Source: Pseudocercospora fijiensis CIRAD86 (Eukaryota; Ascomycota; Dothideomycetes; Mycosphaerellales; Mycosphaerellaceae). Taken from it: a stretch of DNA of 64,000 nucleotides. A model generated the notes under the pieces. That model had not been told where the DNA came from, did not search any database, and worked only from the letters and a program-made list of their open reading frames with translations. The DNA lies in the NCBI RefSeq assembly GCF_000340215.1, contig NW_006921542.1, forward strand, positions 1,688,444 through 1,752,443, given 5' to 3'. Of the stretch, positions 44,610 through 57,084 are shown piece by piece; position 1 is the stretch's first letter; each line of letters starts with the position of its first letter. Position numbers and translations under genes: made by a program.

Positions 44610-47600
44610 CCGGCGTTATAAATTAGGACTACTAGCTATATACCTATCGACTTAAGGAGACTTCTAAAGAAGTTTATGCGCTGTTTTATTACGCTAATCT
44701 CTAAGCCTAACGATAAAGAGAGAGAGCTCGGGTTCGATAATCGATTAGTATATATATCCTATATAAGAGGGTAGCTAATAAGATTAAGCCCGTAAAAGGT
44801 AGCGTATATATTACCGATAGGTCTAATCCTAGCGGGAATCCTAACTAGCGATAAAAGTGTCTTAATTAGGAAGAAATATTACTACCTAGGGATAGTCCGT
44901 ACGATTAGAGATATATTACTAAAAAGTTCTCTACCGTTCCTAGGGGTTTAAGGCTAATATAGGAAAGGCTTACAAAGATCAAACCTAGTATAGAGCTTTC
45001 GGATCTTAAACTTAACCTACTATATAAGCTTCTATACAATCGCGAAGCCGTATTAGTATATAATTTCACTTACCTAGGTAGAATTAACCCGGAGGTTGCC
45101 CCTCTATAGAAGATCCGAACGATCGAATATAAGTCTTAGGCCTACCTAGGTTTTAAGCTAAACCTAAGCCTACGGGGTATAGTTAAGGATATAATACGGT
45201 AGCGCGTAAAGGCCGGTATACTTAAGCCTTCCTATACCTCGTATCGTAATCCGTACTTCCTAGTCTAAAAGAAGACGGCTCCTAGGGAACTAAAGAAGTA
45301 CCGTCTAATTAACGCTATATAAAAGTTTAACGCGGTTACGATTAGAGATACTAACCTTCCTCCGGAGACTAATAGGTTCTCGGAAGCCTTTACTAACTAT
45401 ATTATAGCCTTACTAGTTAACGTTTTCTTAGGCTACGACTAGATTCCTCTTTACCCTAATAGCCGCGACCTTACTAGTTTCGAGATACCTCTTAGGCTAT
45501 ATAGACAAACTACCCTTCTCTAAGGGGCAACTAACTTAGTAGCCTAGTTCGTTCGTATTATAAACTAAGTCCTCGTAGCCTATATCTCCTATATAGCGAT
45601 GCCTTTCCTCGACGATATCGGTATTAAAGGCCCTAAAACTAGGTATAATAATAAAGAAGTAGAGCCTAGTATCCGTAGGTTCTTTCTCGAATATATCTAG
45701 AACCTCGATAGCGTCCTCTACGACCTAGAGCGAGCTAATCTAACGGTATATAGGGAGAAGCTTTAGCTCCTATATAAACGAATAAACATTGTCGGGTTTG
45801 TAACCGATAAAAACGGCCGCTATCCTAATAATATACGGGTCCTAAAGATAGTGTCCTAGCCGGATTCTACTTATTAGAAGGATATCCGAACCTAGCTTAG
45901 AGTAGTGTTCTACTTCCGTATCTAGGTCGAGAACTTTATATTATTATATAAGCCCTTATACGCCTTACTTAAGAAGGATACTAAGTTCGAATAGACCCCC
46001 GTTTACTAAGCGGCTAAGGATAAGGTAACTAAGGCACTTATTAGCGTACCTATACTTACGTCTATTAACTACTTAGAGGGTACGGGTTTAATTATTATTA
46101 CTATCGACTCGAGCGGGGAAGGCTATAGCGAGATACTAATATTATATAACCGTAAGGAGCTATCCTTACGTTATCCTATTAGGTACAACTCCGGACTATA
46201 GAAACCGATCGAGGCCTAGTACGATACTAGCAAGCGAGAATGCTTTAGAGTCTATAAGGCTCTAAAGAAGTTCCGGCTATAGCTTTTTAGTATATTCTTT
46301 CGTTTAGAAATCGATACTTAGACGCTAGTCTATTAGCTTAACTATATAGCCTCCGACCTACTAAACTCTACGATAGCTCGGTAGATTACCTAGATCTATT
46401 TATTTAACTTCGACGTCTTCTACGTTCCTAGGAAGAAGTATACTAGACTAGATAGCCTTTCTAGGAGGCCTACTATAGAAGAGGACATTACCGAGATAAT
46501 AGAAGAAGAAGATATCGACGCGGTTATTAACCGTACCTTCTTTACTACCTTCTATTCTAACGCGATACTAGCGATTACTAGATCTACTACCGACGACTAG
46601 CCCGGTAACTAGCCTAGTAACTAGCCTAATAAAACTAACGAGTAGCCTAAGAACCCTACTACTAATAGCGACTAGGCTAAAGCTAAGGCGGATAAATTAG
46701 ATAGAGATAACATCCTTAATAGGGTCTACTCCGACGACTCCTATTATATCGCCTACTTCCTAACCTATATAAAGAAAGCGCCTAGTCTATCGAAGAGTTA
46801 GTACTATCGGGTTATTTGCTATTCTCGACGATTCCTAGTTAAAGATCGTATTCTTTAGTAATAGGCGATAGTTAATATACCCCTCTAGCGTATTATTAAT
46901 AACCCTATAGTAAGACAAGAAATCCTTTACGTAGTATACGACGAGCTTAGCTACCGGGTAGCGGAGGGTACCTTTAATATCCTTTATCGACGATACTAGT
47001 AGGATAGCGTATAGGCTAATATCTCTCGCTACTATAAGAGCTATACTAAGTGCAATTTTAGGAATAGCTACCGTCGGCTAGGCGAGCTACGTATTCCTAC
47101 TACCTAGTTAGTTAGTAAACGATAGTACGGTAATAGGGTTTATCTAAGCCGGAATAATAGCCTCTATATTATTCGGGAAGGTCTTTCCTAATAGCCTAAA
47201 GCCTATTATTTCCGTAAGGGCTATAGTACTATTAACGCCTATAATATAGCTACCTTCCTATTTAAGAACCTATTCTACCGATAAGGCACGCCCTATAAAA
47301 TTATCTTAGATAACGCTACGACTAATATAGCTAAGGAAGTTTAAGCGCTACTTACTTTATACGGGGCGAAGAACGTTTGTATCTTCCTATACTATCCCTA
47401 ATCTAATACTATCGTTAAGCGTAGGTATCGGTCTTTAATCGATACCTTATTTAAGCTAACTAATATAGGTAATAGGTTAGTCGCGATCTCTACCTACGTC
47501 CTAGCCCTTCTCTAGGCGGACTAAACGACTATTATCGATACTACTAGACTTATACTAGCGGAGCTTATAATTAGGAGAGACGCTATTCTTCCGATTAAGT

Positions 47601-48343
47601 TGTCCTACCGTACCTATAGCGTTTATAACTAGGGGTCTATTCGTACTAGAGTAGATCTCCTTACCCTACGCGCTAAGGCTCTTAAGGATATAACTACTAC
47701 TTCTTAGAAGGGACTTGCTCGATAACGTCGCCTTCGTAAAGAGGCTAAGTAGTATTTCGATAACTATAATACTATTAATTAGGAATCTCTAAAGGTTAGC
47801 GATATAGTTCTCCTATACCGGTCGGAGCTAGAATATAGTTACTCCTTTTAGCTAGCCTTTAAATAGAAAGGACCTTATAGAGTATAGGAGGTCCTTTACG
47901 ATAGTTCTACGTACCGTCTTTAGGAACTTAATAGTACTATCTTAAAGCACTCGCACCCCCGGGCTAACCTAAAGAAGGTTATCGAACTAAGAGAGCCTAT
48001 CCGCCCTCCCCCGACTAAGGAGGAAGTTAGTACCTCTATAGACCCTCTACCGACCTTAGATACCTACGGAGAGGAGGATCCTACCGCGATTATAGATCCT
48101 ATTCTACCTAATAACTATACGTATCCCTAGATACGTCTTAGTAAGCTATTAAGAATAACTTATAAATAAAGGGAGGGTTATATATATATTAATTACGTAT
48201 AGAGCATTTCCGATATTAATTCCGATAGTAAACTAGACTTCTAGCTATCTAACTCTAACTCCGAGGAGGAGCTCGACTAGTCTAGCGACGAAGACCGCCT
48301 AGAATTATAGGTATTAAACGACCCCGACTCTAAGACTAAATAA
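44610..48343 (+). pseudogene. E3 pol: RT, RNase H, integrase
   Basis: It is collinear with E1 pol. The RT box keeps FLDDIG (45602-45620) where E1 has FLNDIG. RNase H reads IDSSGEGYSEIL near 46.1 kb, with one glycine lost. The integrase shows ILDNATTN (about 47.3 kb) and a degraded YPQSNTIVK-like stretch. The stop TAA is at 48341-48343. It is in the frame offset by two from gag-pro, as in E1. Confidence 0.88.
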
Positions 48344-49517
48344 TTGCTTACTCTTCCTTACCTCTATCTATCTCTACTACGTTACTTCCTTACTCTTATT
48401 AATCGTTCTCCGCGCTATTAATATAGTACCGCCCTATACCTTTAGTCCTTATCTACTATCTATTTCTACTAATATTTATACTCGCCTTTATCGTTTATTA
48501 CTTTTAGCTTATCTTATTATTGTGTTTTGTTTTTACCTTTGCCTTCTATTAATATTGCTATAACTTTATTCCTTTACTCTTGTTTTTCCTTAGATAGAAC
48601 TATACGAGGCGTGTTTTCCTAATAATATCCTTAGAGTAGTATTAGGAAGATAGCCGAACCTAACCTATCTACTCTTCTAGGACTACTTCCCTCTAGCTTC
48701 CTAGACTCTAGTAACTACCCTTAGGTATTAACTATAATAAGATGCTTGCTAGAGGAGACTGTTCCTACCCTAATTAGTACTAGTTATATAGGATACTAAG
48801 AAAGGGAGGTTCCCTATCCCTCTCCCTTCCTACCGCTTAGATAGATATAATAACCTAGGTCTATAGCCTCTAAGAATAGGGACCTCGGGCTATTAAGCTT
48901 AGTATTTAAAAGAAGGAAGAAGGTAAACGTACGGACTACCTTTACGTACTTACTAATATAAAAGGTAATGCTATATCTATAACGGTAGTACTATAGGCTA
49001 ATATACCGACGAACTAGCTACGCTAGGCCTAGGCGACTTACTCCTCGTTATCGAGTATCTCTAGAGAAAAGCTAATACTACCCCGGGGATATTATTAGTC
49101 CCGCTAGCCTTACTACTATAGATTTCTACTAGGGACTCGAACTAACTAGTTATATTTCGAGTACGCGAGAGTCTACGATAGCTAAAGTTTAATAAAGGCG
49201 CGTAGTCGCTACTAGCAATTAGCTAGATCGATTATTAAACTTTAGCCTACCTTAATAATAAAGAAGTCTCGTATATAGCTTTACTTTTATATATAGCCGT
49301 TATCCGTTTGCTTTACTAGCGCGGAATATACGGACTACGTTACCTTTATACTATATTTAAAGCGAGCTTCCTAAGCTCCTTCTTCTACTCGATTACTAAC
49401 TAACTCGCTACCGCCTAACTACTCTCCCCCCTTTCTATTTAAACCCTTTAATTATTATTATTAAGTAACGAATACACTTGTAAACTCGTTTCTAAACTAC
49501 TTCCGCTTCGGTCGACT
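48344..49517 (+). other. E3 spacer between pol and the third ORF, with two palindromes
   Basis: It has the same length and plan as 26405-27546 in E1. Palindromes lie near 48625-48655 (TCCTAATAATATCCTTAGAG with TAGTATTAGGA) and 49074-49102 (GCTAATACTACCCCGGGGAT with ATTATTAG). Confidence 0.65.
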
Positions 49518-51872
49518 ATGTCTTCTAGGGCCCTAAATCCGCTAGGCGCTAGTAGTAGCGGCGACCTACCTATCCCTATTAACCTAAGCCTAGCCGCCCT
49601 AGTTCCGATCGAAGCCCTATCCGATAGCGCCTTAGCTACTATAACTAGCCTCGAGTACTGCTTCTAGATCGTTACCGCCCTCGAAGACCCTTAAGAGAAG
49701 ATCTAGAACGCTTATACTCTACTATACGTTATCGATAGGAATATTAAGAAGGCTACTATCTTAGTTACGTATAGTATAAATAACTTGCGTTAGTCTATCG
49801 GTAAGCGTATCTTTAAGCGCGAGGTTCTTAACGATATAGATATTAAATAAGCCTTTCCTATCGTCTATAGCCTCGAAACAGCTAGTACCTAGATTCGTTT
49901 ACGCTTTAAGACTCTCAATTAGGCCTTCGAATATTAGGGAGGACTAAGTAGCCTTCCTAAGAGCCTTATTAACTTCGCCTATAGTAGATAAGAGCGTACT
50001 AAGTAGGTCTCTTCGTTCGTTAATAAGTATAAGGTCCGTTATTAAGGCGCCGAGTACCTTTTCCGTACTATAATCTATCGTATATCTACCGCTAGTAAGA
50101 AGGTAGGTAAGTAGTTACTTAACTTGTCCTTTACGCTTAATAACTTTACGATAGCCTACTAGAAGAAGCACTACGATATAATCGTCTAGGTAGATCTTAG
50201 TATATAGATAACTAAGGATCTACTAAAAGAGAAGGGCTATCGTATTAATAGTATAGGTTCTATTATTAAAGGTTAAGAGGCTCCTATCGTTAATGTTCTC
50301 GAACGTAAGGCTCTTCGCCTAGAAACGGAGGCCGATACGGCTACTAGTCTAGCGCTCGCTATAGAAATATAGGCTAAAGATCGTCGCTCGACCCGTAACG
50401 ATAAAGTCTCTTAAGAAGTTTAAAACGAGCGCGCTAAGGCCGAAGCGGCGCGTAAGAAGGCATTATATACTCGCTAGGCCCTCCGTAAGGCTACTAAGAA
50501 GTATAGTACTCCTTCTAGTACCGACTATAGTACTAACCGTAGTACTAACTATAGTAACTTAGATATTAATATACTAGATATACTACTAGAAGATATCTCC
50601 TCCGAAGGCTCCTTTAGCGAGCGTAGAGATAGAGGCCTCTCGCCGATCCTATTAACTAAGAATATCTATAGTTCTTATAAGGGCGACTCTATTACGTACC
50701 TTATTACTAAGATCGATATAGTTCCTAAGGCTACTATAGGCGAAGCTCCTACCGCCCTATCTATTTATTAATAGCTCGACGACCTTAGTAAGCTAGGTAA
50801 AGAGCGGTTTACTATATATAGTAACTATATTAAGAAGGCCGCTAAGGTCTATAGTCTCTATACTAGTACTAAGGCGAGTGTCTTTATCGGTCGCCTATTA
50901 AAGATTAGTCGCGAGGTTACTAATTAGGATGCCTTTACTACCCTTAAGACTAGTTATACTAACTAGTTTCCTAGACGTCCTACTACCGCCTAGATATCCC
51001 TAGGACTCTATATATTTAACCCTACTAGTACTATCGCTCGCGATCTTACGCTAACTAAGTATTAGAATAAGTTAGTCGCTAGTATTCTTAGCTAAGGTAC
51101 CTCCTTCGACCGCTTTTATTAGACTAGTAATACTATCTTCCCTTAAGTCTTTAGTTAGATATAGTCGCTTCGTAGACCGTACCTTCCTCTTATCGTCGAC
51201 CTAATATAGAAAGAGTTTCGTATATTCTTTTAGTATATATATAAACTGCCTAAGTCTAAGCAGGAAGGCCGTAATACCCTTTAAACCTATAGAGTAAGTA
51301 ACTAAATCGTCCGTTAGTATCCCGCCTTATAGCTCTTAGCCGTTACCCTTCGACCTAATTCTATATATAAGCTTATCTCCGTCCCTAAGCCTACTAAGTA
51401 CTTTAAGGTAGGTAATAGCGGTTATAAGAACTACCCTACTAAGGAGACTTCTCGTCTTAGATAAGATATAGTTAAGCTCGTAGCTAGTAAGGGTGCTAGC
51501 TATCTACGTATTAAGGTTTCTCTTATATCTAAAGATAAGACTACCTATTTAACTATTATCGAGAGTATATACAAACTAGAGGTCTTCGAGAACTAGGTTA
51601 AGAAGCTTGATATCTATAGCCTAGTTCTACTAAATAAGATTAGTAAGCTTACTAACAAGTACCTTACTAACGACGACCTCGGCTATATATTCGATAGTTA
51701 GCCTAATAAAGGCGAGGTAGCTTAGTAGATCCTAAACCCTCTAAAGGAATACGAAGTCTCTATTTAGATACTATACCTTCCGTATAGTAATCTAAAGCCT
51801 AAGAGCGACCGTATATTAATCGACCTAGGCTACTCTCGCGTTATTAATAGTACTAAGATTAAGGGCTACGAT
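49518..51872 (+). pseudogene. E3 third ORF, 3'-truncated
   Basis: It keeps a real ATG (49518-49520) followed by Ser-Ser-Arg-Ala-Leu-Asn-Pro-Leu-Gly, then follows the E1 third ORF closely for about 785 codons. This fixes the start of the family. It ends in foreign sequence at 51872. Confidence 0.7.
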
Positions 51873-52289
51873 AACTAGATCCTAGAGCTAAACATTCTAG
51901 TATTATAATATTCGAGTATATAGCGTAGGCGCGGCCGTACGTCCTCTAAATACTAAATAGGGACATTAGAATGTTTGTACTAAAACGTTTGCTTTCTATT
52001 AGTAAACCTCGCCTACGGCCGTAGAATTCGCCTATAGCTGTTTCTTCTCGTTGCCCCTAAGAGTCGGTTATATGCCTACGTATTGTTTATATACGACTCC
52101 CTTTACGTCGCTCCTACGCAAAGTTTAGACAATCTACCTTCGCGTCCTAAGTCTTACTAATCTATCCTAGCGTAAATATAGCTACTAGACAATCTACTCT
52201 CTTTATTAGTAGCTTGTTACTTTATACTATTACCTTACTATTATAGTAGATTACTAGCCCCTTTATTATATATAAGTATAGGTTTCTTC
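51873..52289. other. Junction region downstream of E3
   Basis: No gene recognised. AAACATTCTA (51890-51899) and its reverse complement TAGAATGTTT (51967-51976) bound about 87 bases that could be a tiny inverted-repeat element at the E3 break. Confidence 0.4.
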
Positions 52290-53470
52290 TTTATAAGTAT
52301 AACGCGCGTCTAATAGAGATGTCTCGACCCGACTTAATCTTATTACCCCTACGTAGTATAAAGATTTCCTCGTAGTATAGAAACTAACCGACGAGAACGC
52401 AATAGCTCTTAAAGTCCTACGCGGACCTAACGAACCTAGAACTACGAAGGTAGATATACTTAGGCATATATTCGAATAGATCGGTAATTCTATCGAGAGT
52501 AACTCGGTTAGAGCGACTATACTCTAGCGGTACGCTCTATAGTATAAGATCTAGGAAACTAGTACTAATCCTTTACTCCGTATATCCTAAGCCTTCGTTT
52601 AAAGCCTCGACTAGTACGGCCTAATCTATTGCGCCGTCGTCCTCGGAATATCTATAGACGCCTTCCGCCGAGCAAGTAACTATATTATCGAAGCCGCCTT
52701 AGGCGAAGATTAGTTTACTTAAGCCTCGGAGCTTGTCTAGCTTCTGTTTAGCGCTCTACTTTTAGCACCTAAACGTATTCTCGCCGATATTATAGCTACT
52801 ACTCGGATTAGACTTAGTCTCGAAGAAGCCTATCGCTTCTAGATATAAGGCAAATAGAAGAGGCTCGCGGAAGCCTAGAATAGTCGCGTTAATAAAAGGA
52901 AGAGCGCTTTTTATAATTTTATTACCGGCAGTAATATTACTACTATAAGAGACGCTTATAAACCGAAACCTAGCAAGGAACGTATAATATAGGCCTACCT
53001 ACCTAACATTCCTAAAGACTATATCGTTCTCTAAGGCTTTAAGACAGGGCGCAATTTACTAGCGCCGAAAAAACACCTATTACGCGCCTTACGTAAAAAA
53101 CATCTAAGAAAACCTAGGGTTAAAGCGGGTAGTAATATACTAGTACTAGATTTATAGCTAGAAGACGATAGCGTAGAACCCGATCTACTAGTATTAGACG
53201 ACGAAGGAGGGAAAGGTACCTAAGACAATCCTCTTAATATAGACAGAGATACGGCTTCTAATTTTCTTAATATATATAAAGGATTAGAGCTCCGTTTACA
53301 ATGTCGCCGGCTTAGCCGTAGAGAAGGGATAGAAGCCTACTATGCCTACTACCGCAAATAGTAGATAGACTTTACCTATACTTTGCTATCGAATATTAGA
53401 GAGCATCTCGCTACGTTAGGCTAGCTACTATATCTATAAACTTTAATTACTCCGTTCCTACTACGTACCG
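52290..53470 (+). pseudogene. Unrecognised coding remnant
   Basis: One plus-strand frame stays protein-like for about 390 codons when RIP stops are read as Gln. It contains KLTDENAIALKVLRGPNEPR, AAVVLGI-like hydrophobic sequence, KRILADIIATTRIRLSLEEA, a basic stretch KKHLLRALRKKHLRKPRVKA and an acidic one LVLDDEGGKG. The basic-acidic order suggests a nuclear or nucleic-acid-binding protein, but I do not recognise a family. Start and end are unclear. The neighbouring TLH copy 2 and palindrome F suggest it belongs to the same subtelomeric repeat layer. Confidence 0.45.
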
Positions 53471-53492
53471 TCCCTATACCTAATATATATAA

Positions 53493-53557
53493 ATACTAAC
53501 TATTTTGCTATATAGCGAAAGATTAACCTGTTTTCTAGCTAGTAAAGTAGTCTGTAT
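53493..53557. repeat. CTAG-centred palindrome, copy F
   Basis: ATACTAACTATTTTGC at the left and AGTAAAGTAGTCTGTAT at the right, with two inner palindromes (GCTATATAGC and TTTTCTAGCTAGTAAA). It lies 130 bases upstream of TLH copy 2. Confidence 0.6.
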
Positions 53558-53687
53558 CTTATACCTTTTACTTAATCTTACGACCGCCTCGCTTAGAAGC
53601 CCGTAATATATACGTATATAGCTCCCTACTATCCCGAGGCCGATTAGCTCGTAGCTATATACTATCTATTCTAACCGCCTACCTAGA

Positions 53688-55102
53688 TCTCTAACTAGTT
53701 TATACCTATGCTATACTAAGTTATATTCTATACGACCTTCGCCTTATTATCTTCCTATATACTATTTATAGTAGATACGGCCTCTATAGAGATACTATTA
53801 AGGTTTAGGTTAGACAATCCGCGCCTTAACTACTTTAGTCTATAAAGGAGGCGATAGATATACGTCTATTAACGCGCTCTCGCGATTAATATATTATTAC
53901 GATCGAGATTATTAGGGTTATAAGAACTACTCCTAATACCTAGGGACCTATATACCGGAAAGATACCGTTTCGAGGATTACTTCTATTATCTTCCTTAAT
54001 ATCGTATTATTAAGTACGTAACTTGCCGATACGCCGTACCCTCTTACTATTTTTACGCTTACCTTAGCTACTAATACCGATATACTATTCCTATTACTAT
54101 CCGTCGCCTTCTTATTAAAGAATTTAAGCCGTTCCCCGATATTACTATAATATCCGACTAGGTAATTTAGCCCTAGCTAACCGACGATTAAGCCTTAGAG
54201 TTCTCGCTCTACTTCGATTGTTTCCGATATACTACTATCGACAAGTAGGGCGAATAATATATAGCTGTTTTTTACTCGCGTACCTCGATATAAGAGCATT
54301 ATAAAACGCGATATAAGTAGACTAATACCTAGACTCGGGGCGGTAGTAGAAAAGCCCGCCTATAAGAGATACCTAATTGCCTATAAGAGAGTAATATCTA
54401 CGTATAGCAATTCTTCTACCCTAAAGCTAGGTACGAACCCGGATAGAATCGCCTATTCTAGGTCTATCGTCGCGCTCGTATAGTGCCTATTCCCTCCTTA
54501 TCGTATAATAACTAATTTGCGTCTATCCTAATTAAAGCCTAGGCCGATATCCGAGAGAAACTAGACGAGGATCGAAATATCGTTTATAATAGCTTAGCCT
54601 ACGTATCTGCCCTCCTCCCCTAGATTTAGTAACTCTTTATCGACCTTTACGTTGTCTTACTTTATAAAGACGAAATATAAGCCGCTATCTACCTCCCTAA
54701 AGAAGATAATAAGCCTTATACCGTAGAAGTTATCGCTATCGCTCGCCAAGCGTTCTCTTATATAATAAGGTATTATAGCGAAAGTAGCCCCTATTTTAAC
54801 CTTACTAATTCCCGTAAGCAAGCCCTTACTAACTTTTATAATATAATATAGAAGTCCGACTATTATAAATATTTTCGCTTTCGGTACTATAAGACCCGCT
54901 TAAGCGAACTTAAATACGCCGACGCTATACTATACGCGCTAGTATATTTTATTCGTTATATCTCCTCTAAAGTTCTATTTTTCCCTTCTATAATATCGCC
55001 TACCGATAAACTTAATAACGACGTCGACGCCGAAGTCGCTAGTTAAGTAAGTAATAAAGTCGACGAAAAAGTCGACTATAGCTCTATTTAAGTAATACCG
55101 AC
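53688..55102 (+). pseudogene. TLH helicase copy 2, 5' part only
   Basis: It matches copy 1 (2118-3530) nearly base for base, with differences mainly at C/T and G/A positions. It contains the N-terminal zinc-finger-like region (TCRYAV followed by IRRLL) but none of the helicase motifs. The match ends at about 55102, and 15 bases later come telomeric repeats. The truncation removes the entire catalytic core. Confidence 0.85.
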
Positions 55103-55116
55103 TACTATAGGGCACT

Positions 55117-55133
55117 TTAGGGTTAGGGTTAGG
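55117..55133 (+). repeat. Interstitial telomeric repeat (TTAGGG)
   Basis: TTAGGGTTAGGGTTAGG is 2.8 units of the standard fungal telomere repeat in the orientation expected for a right-hand chromosome end. It sits directly after the truncated TLH copy and is followed by a subtelomere-like tandem repeat. Confidence 0.85.
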
Positions 55134-55165
55134 CGTATAGCGGGCGTATAGTAGGGCGCCAGCGT

Positions 55166-55852
55166 CGGGCTAATTAGCTATAACTAGCGATACGGTAAGG
55201 GCCGCGGGCTAATTAGCTATAACTAGCGATAGGAACGCTCGCCCTCGCGCGCGACGTCGACGAGCCCTATTTACTATTTATCGCCTCCCTTATAGAACTA
55301 TTCTCTATTTATTCGATATTATAATATCGAAGGTATAAAAGAATATATTCTCGCGCCTACTCGTAGGCCGCCTACGTATATTGCGAGCTAAATAAGAAGG
55401 CGGTCGCATTCTTAGTCGTATCTCGACTACGCCCGTATCGGGCTAATTAGCTATAACTAGCGATACGGTAAGGGCCGCGGGCTAATTAGCTATAACTAGC
55501 AATAGGAACGCTCGCCCTCGCGCGCGACGTCGACGAGCCCTATTTACTATTTATCGCCTCCCTTATAGAACTATTCTCTATTTATTCGATATTATAATAT
55601 CGAAGATATAAAAGAATATATTCTCGCGCCTGCTCGTAGGCCGCCTACGTATATTGCGAGCTAAATAAGAAGGCGGTCGTATTCTTAGTCGTATCTCGAC
55701 TGTGCCTACGTCGGGCTAATTAGCTATAACTAGCGATACGGTAAGGGCCGCGGGCTAATTAGCTATAACTAGCGATAGGAACGCTCGCCCTCGCGCGCGA
55801 CGTCGACTAGCCCTATTTACTATTTATCGCCTCCCTTATAGAACTATTCTCT
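55166..55852 (+). repeat. 273-bp tandem repeat, 2.5 units
   Basis: Units start at 55166, 55439 and 55712 with CGGGCTAATTAGCTATAACT; the third breaks off at 55852. Each unit has the AGCTATAACTAGCGATA segment twice, about 40 bases apart, a GC-rich GCCCTCGCGCGCGACGTCGA stretch and an AT-rich one. Copies are nearly identical. A related fragment recurs at 57170-57245. Satellite-like repeats next to TTAGGG are typical of subtelomeres. Confidence 0.9.
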
Positions 55853-57084
55853 TAGAGTACTCTCTACGAGCTATACCGCGAAGATACCCTCCGCGGCCTT
55901 CGCGAAGTAGTCTTAATAACTCGCTATACTCTATATGCCGCTAAGGACGTATTTAATAGCAAAGTCGGTATCTATACTAAGGTTAGTCTTACCTTTACCC
56001 CTTTAACGCGCCGCCCGTTATATACTAACCTAAGTAGGTTTATATCTACGGCGCGACTTTGTCTATATGTAGCTTCGCCGTCCGCGTTACTTTTAGTCTC
56101 TTCCGTACTAGTAAGAAAGTTCTATAGGAACCGCGAAGATACCCTCCGCGGCCTTCGCGAAGTAGTCTTAATAACTCGCTATACTCTATATGCCGCTAAG
56201 GACGCATTTAATAGCAAAGTCGGTATTTATACGAAGGTTAGTCTCGCCTTTACCCCTTTAACGCGCCGCCCGTTATATGCTAACCTAAGCAGGTTTATAT
56301 CTGCGGCGCGACTTTGTCTATACGTAGCTTCGCCGTCCGCGTTACTTTTAGTCTCCTCCGTACTAGTAAGAAAGTTCTATAGGAATAGTTAAAGCGCCTT
56401 ATCGCCGGTAGCTTAGTCGTTCTTATACTAATAAATAATAAGTTCGTATCTCGCGCTATTATCGCTACTATTGCCGCTCGACTACTAGAGGGACTTTAGT
56501 AGAATCTACCTAAGCTTAATCTCGCCTTTGCCCGTCCCGAGGAGTTAGAGCTAGATCCTACTATAGAATATCTTATAGTAGAGGACCGTAGCGGACTTTT
56601 CGAAGCCAATCGGTATACCTTACTTAGCCTTTAGTATATAATACGCGAGGGTTTCCCCTTATTAGAGCACCTCGTTAGTATATAGCCTTATATTTCGGCG
56701 CCTAAGTATGTTAAAGTATAGCCGAAGCGAGATCTAAGCTCTATCCTAGTTAACAACTCTAACGAGAGCTTCGAGAATATTAATATAGTTAAGCACTAGC
56801 CTTCTAAGCCTAATAGTGCTCTAGACGCCTCCTAACTAGAAGCGCTCCGTCGTATTCTAACGGCGCGTCTTACTATTATTTAAGGCCTATCCGGTACTAG
56901 CAAGACCTATATCTCTATATAAGCTATTAAAGTAATACTTAAGAACTAGAATAAGGGAGATCTACTAATAATTATCGCTTGTTAGACTAACTACGCTATC
57001 GACTAGTTTTTACGTTATATCGCTATATTCGAGGAAGAATTTGTACGTCTCGGTAGTCGTAGTAAGGACAAGGATATCGTTAAG
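55853..57084 (+). pseudogene. NFX1/UPF1-type superfamily 1 helicase fragment
   Basis: Downstream of a duplicated segment the frame reads KKVLQEQLKRLIAGSLVVL, LAFARPEELELDPTIEYL, REGFPLLEHL (Gly-Phe-Pro kept), SQLEALRRILTARLTIIQ and Walker A GLSGTSKTYISI (56884 on; family GPPGTGKTHVSV, and P to L or S and G to S fit RIP). It goes on with IIIACQTNYAIDQFLRYIAI-like sequence and FVRLGSRSKDKDIVK. This is the arrangement of ZNFX1-like helicases, which act on RNA. It is cut at about 57084, before the remaining helicase motifs. The upstream end starts at the broken 273-bp repeat. Confidence 0.85.
55875..56384 (+). repeat. 255-bp tandem duplication inside the helicase fragment
   Basis: Two copies (55875-56129 and 56130-56384) starting ACCGCGAAGATACCCTCCGC differ at about ten positions, mostly C/T or G/A. 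The length is 85 codons, so the duplication keeps frame. The piece covers the segment just before KKVLQE and includes ALREVV- and GIYTKV-like sequence of the family. A frame change between these and the downstream part suggests an intron or indel. Confidence 0.85.

Larger units (their letters stand above)
40402..51872 (+). mobile_element. Gypsy element E3, 3'-truncated
   Basis: E3 holds a 280-bp 5' LTR (40402-40681), leader, gag-pro (41490-44501), pol (to 48343) and the first 785 codons or so of the third ORF. Similarity to E1 stops near 51872, corresponding to about 29900 in E1, so the end of the third ORF, the purine tract and the 3' LTR are missing. It is more heavily RIPped than E1. Confidence 0.92.
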
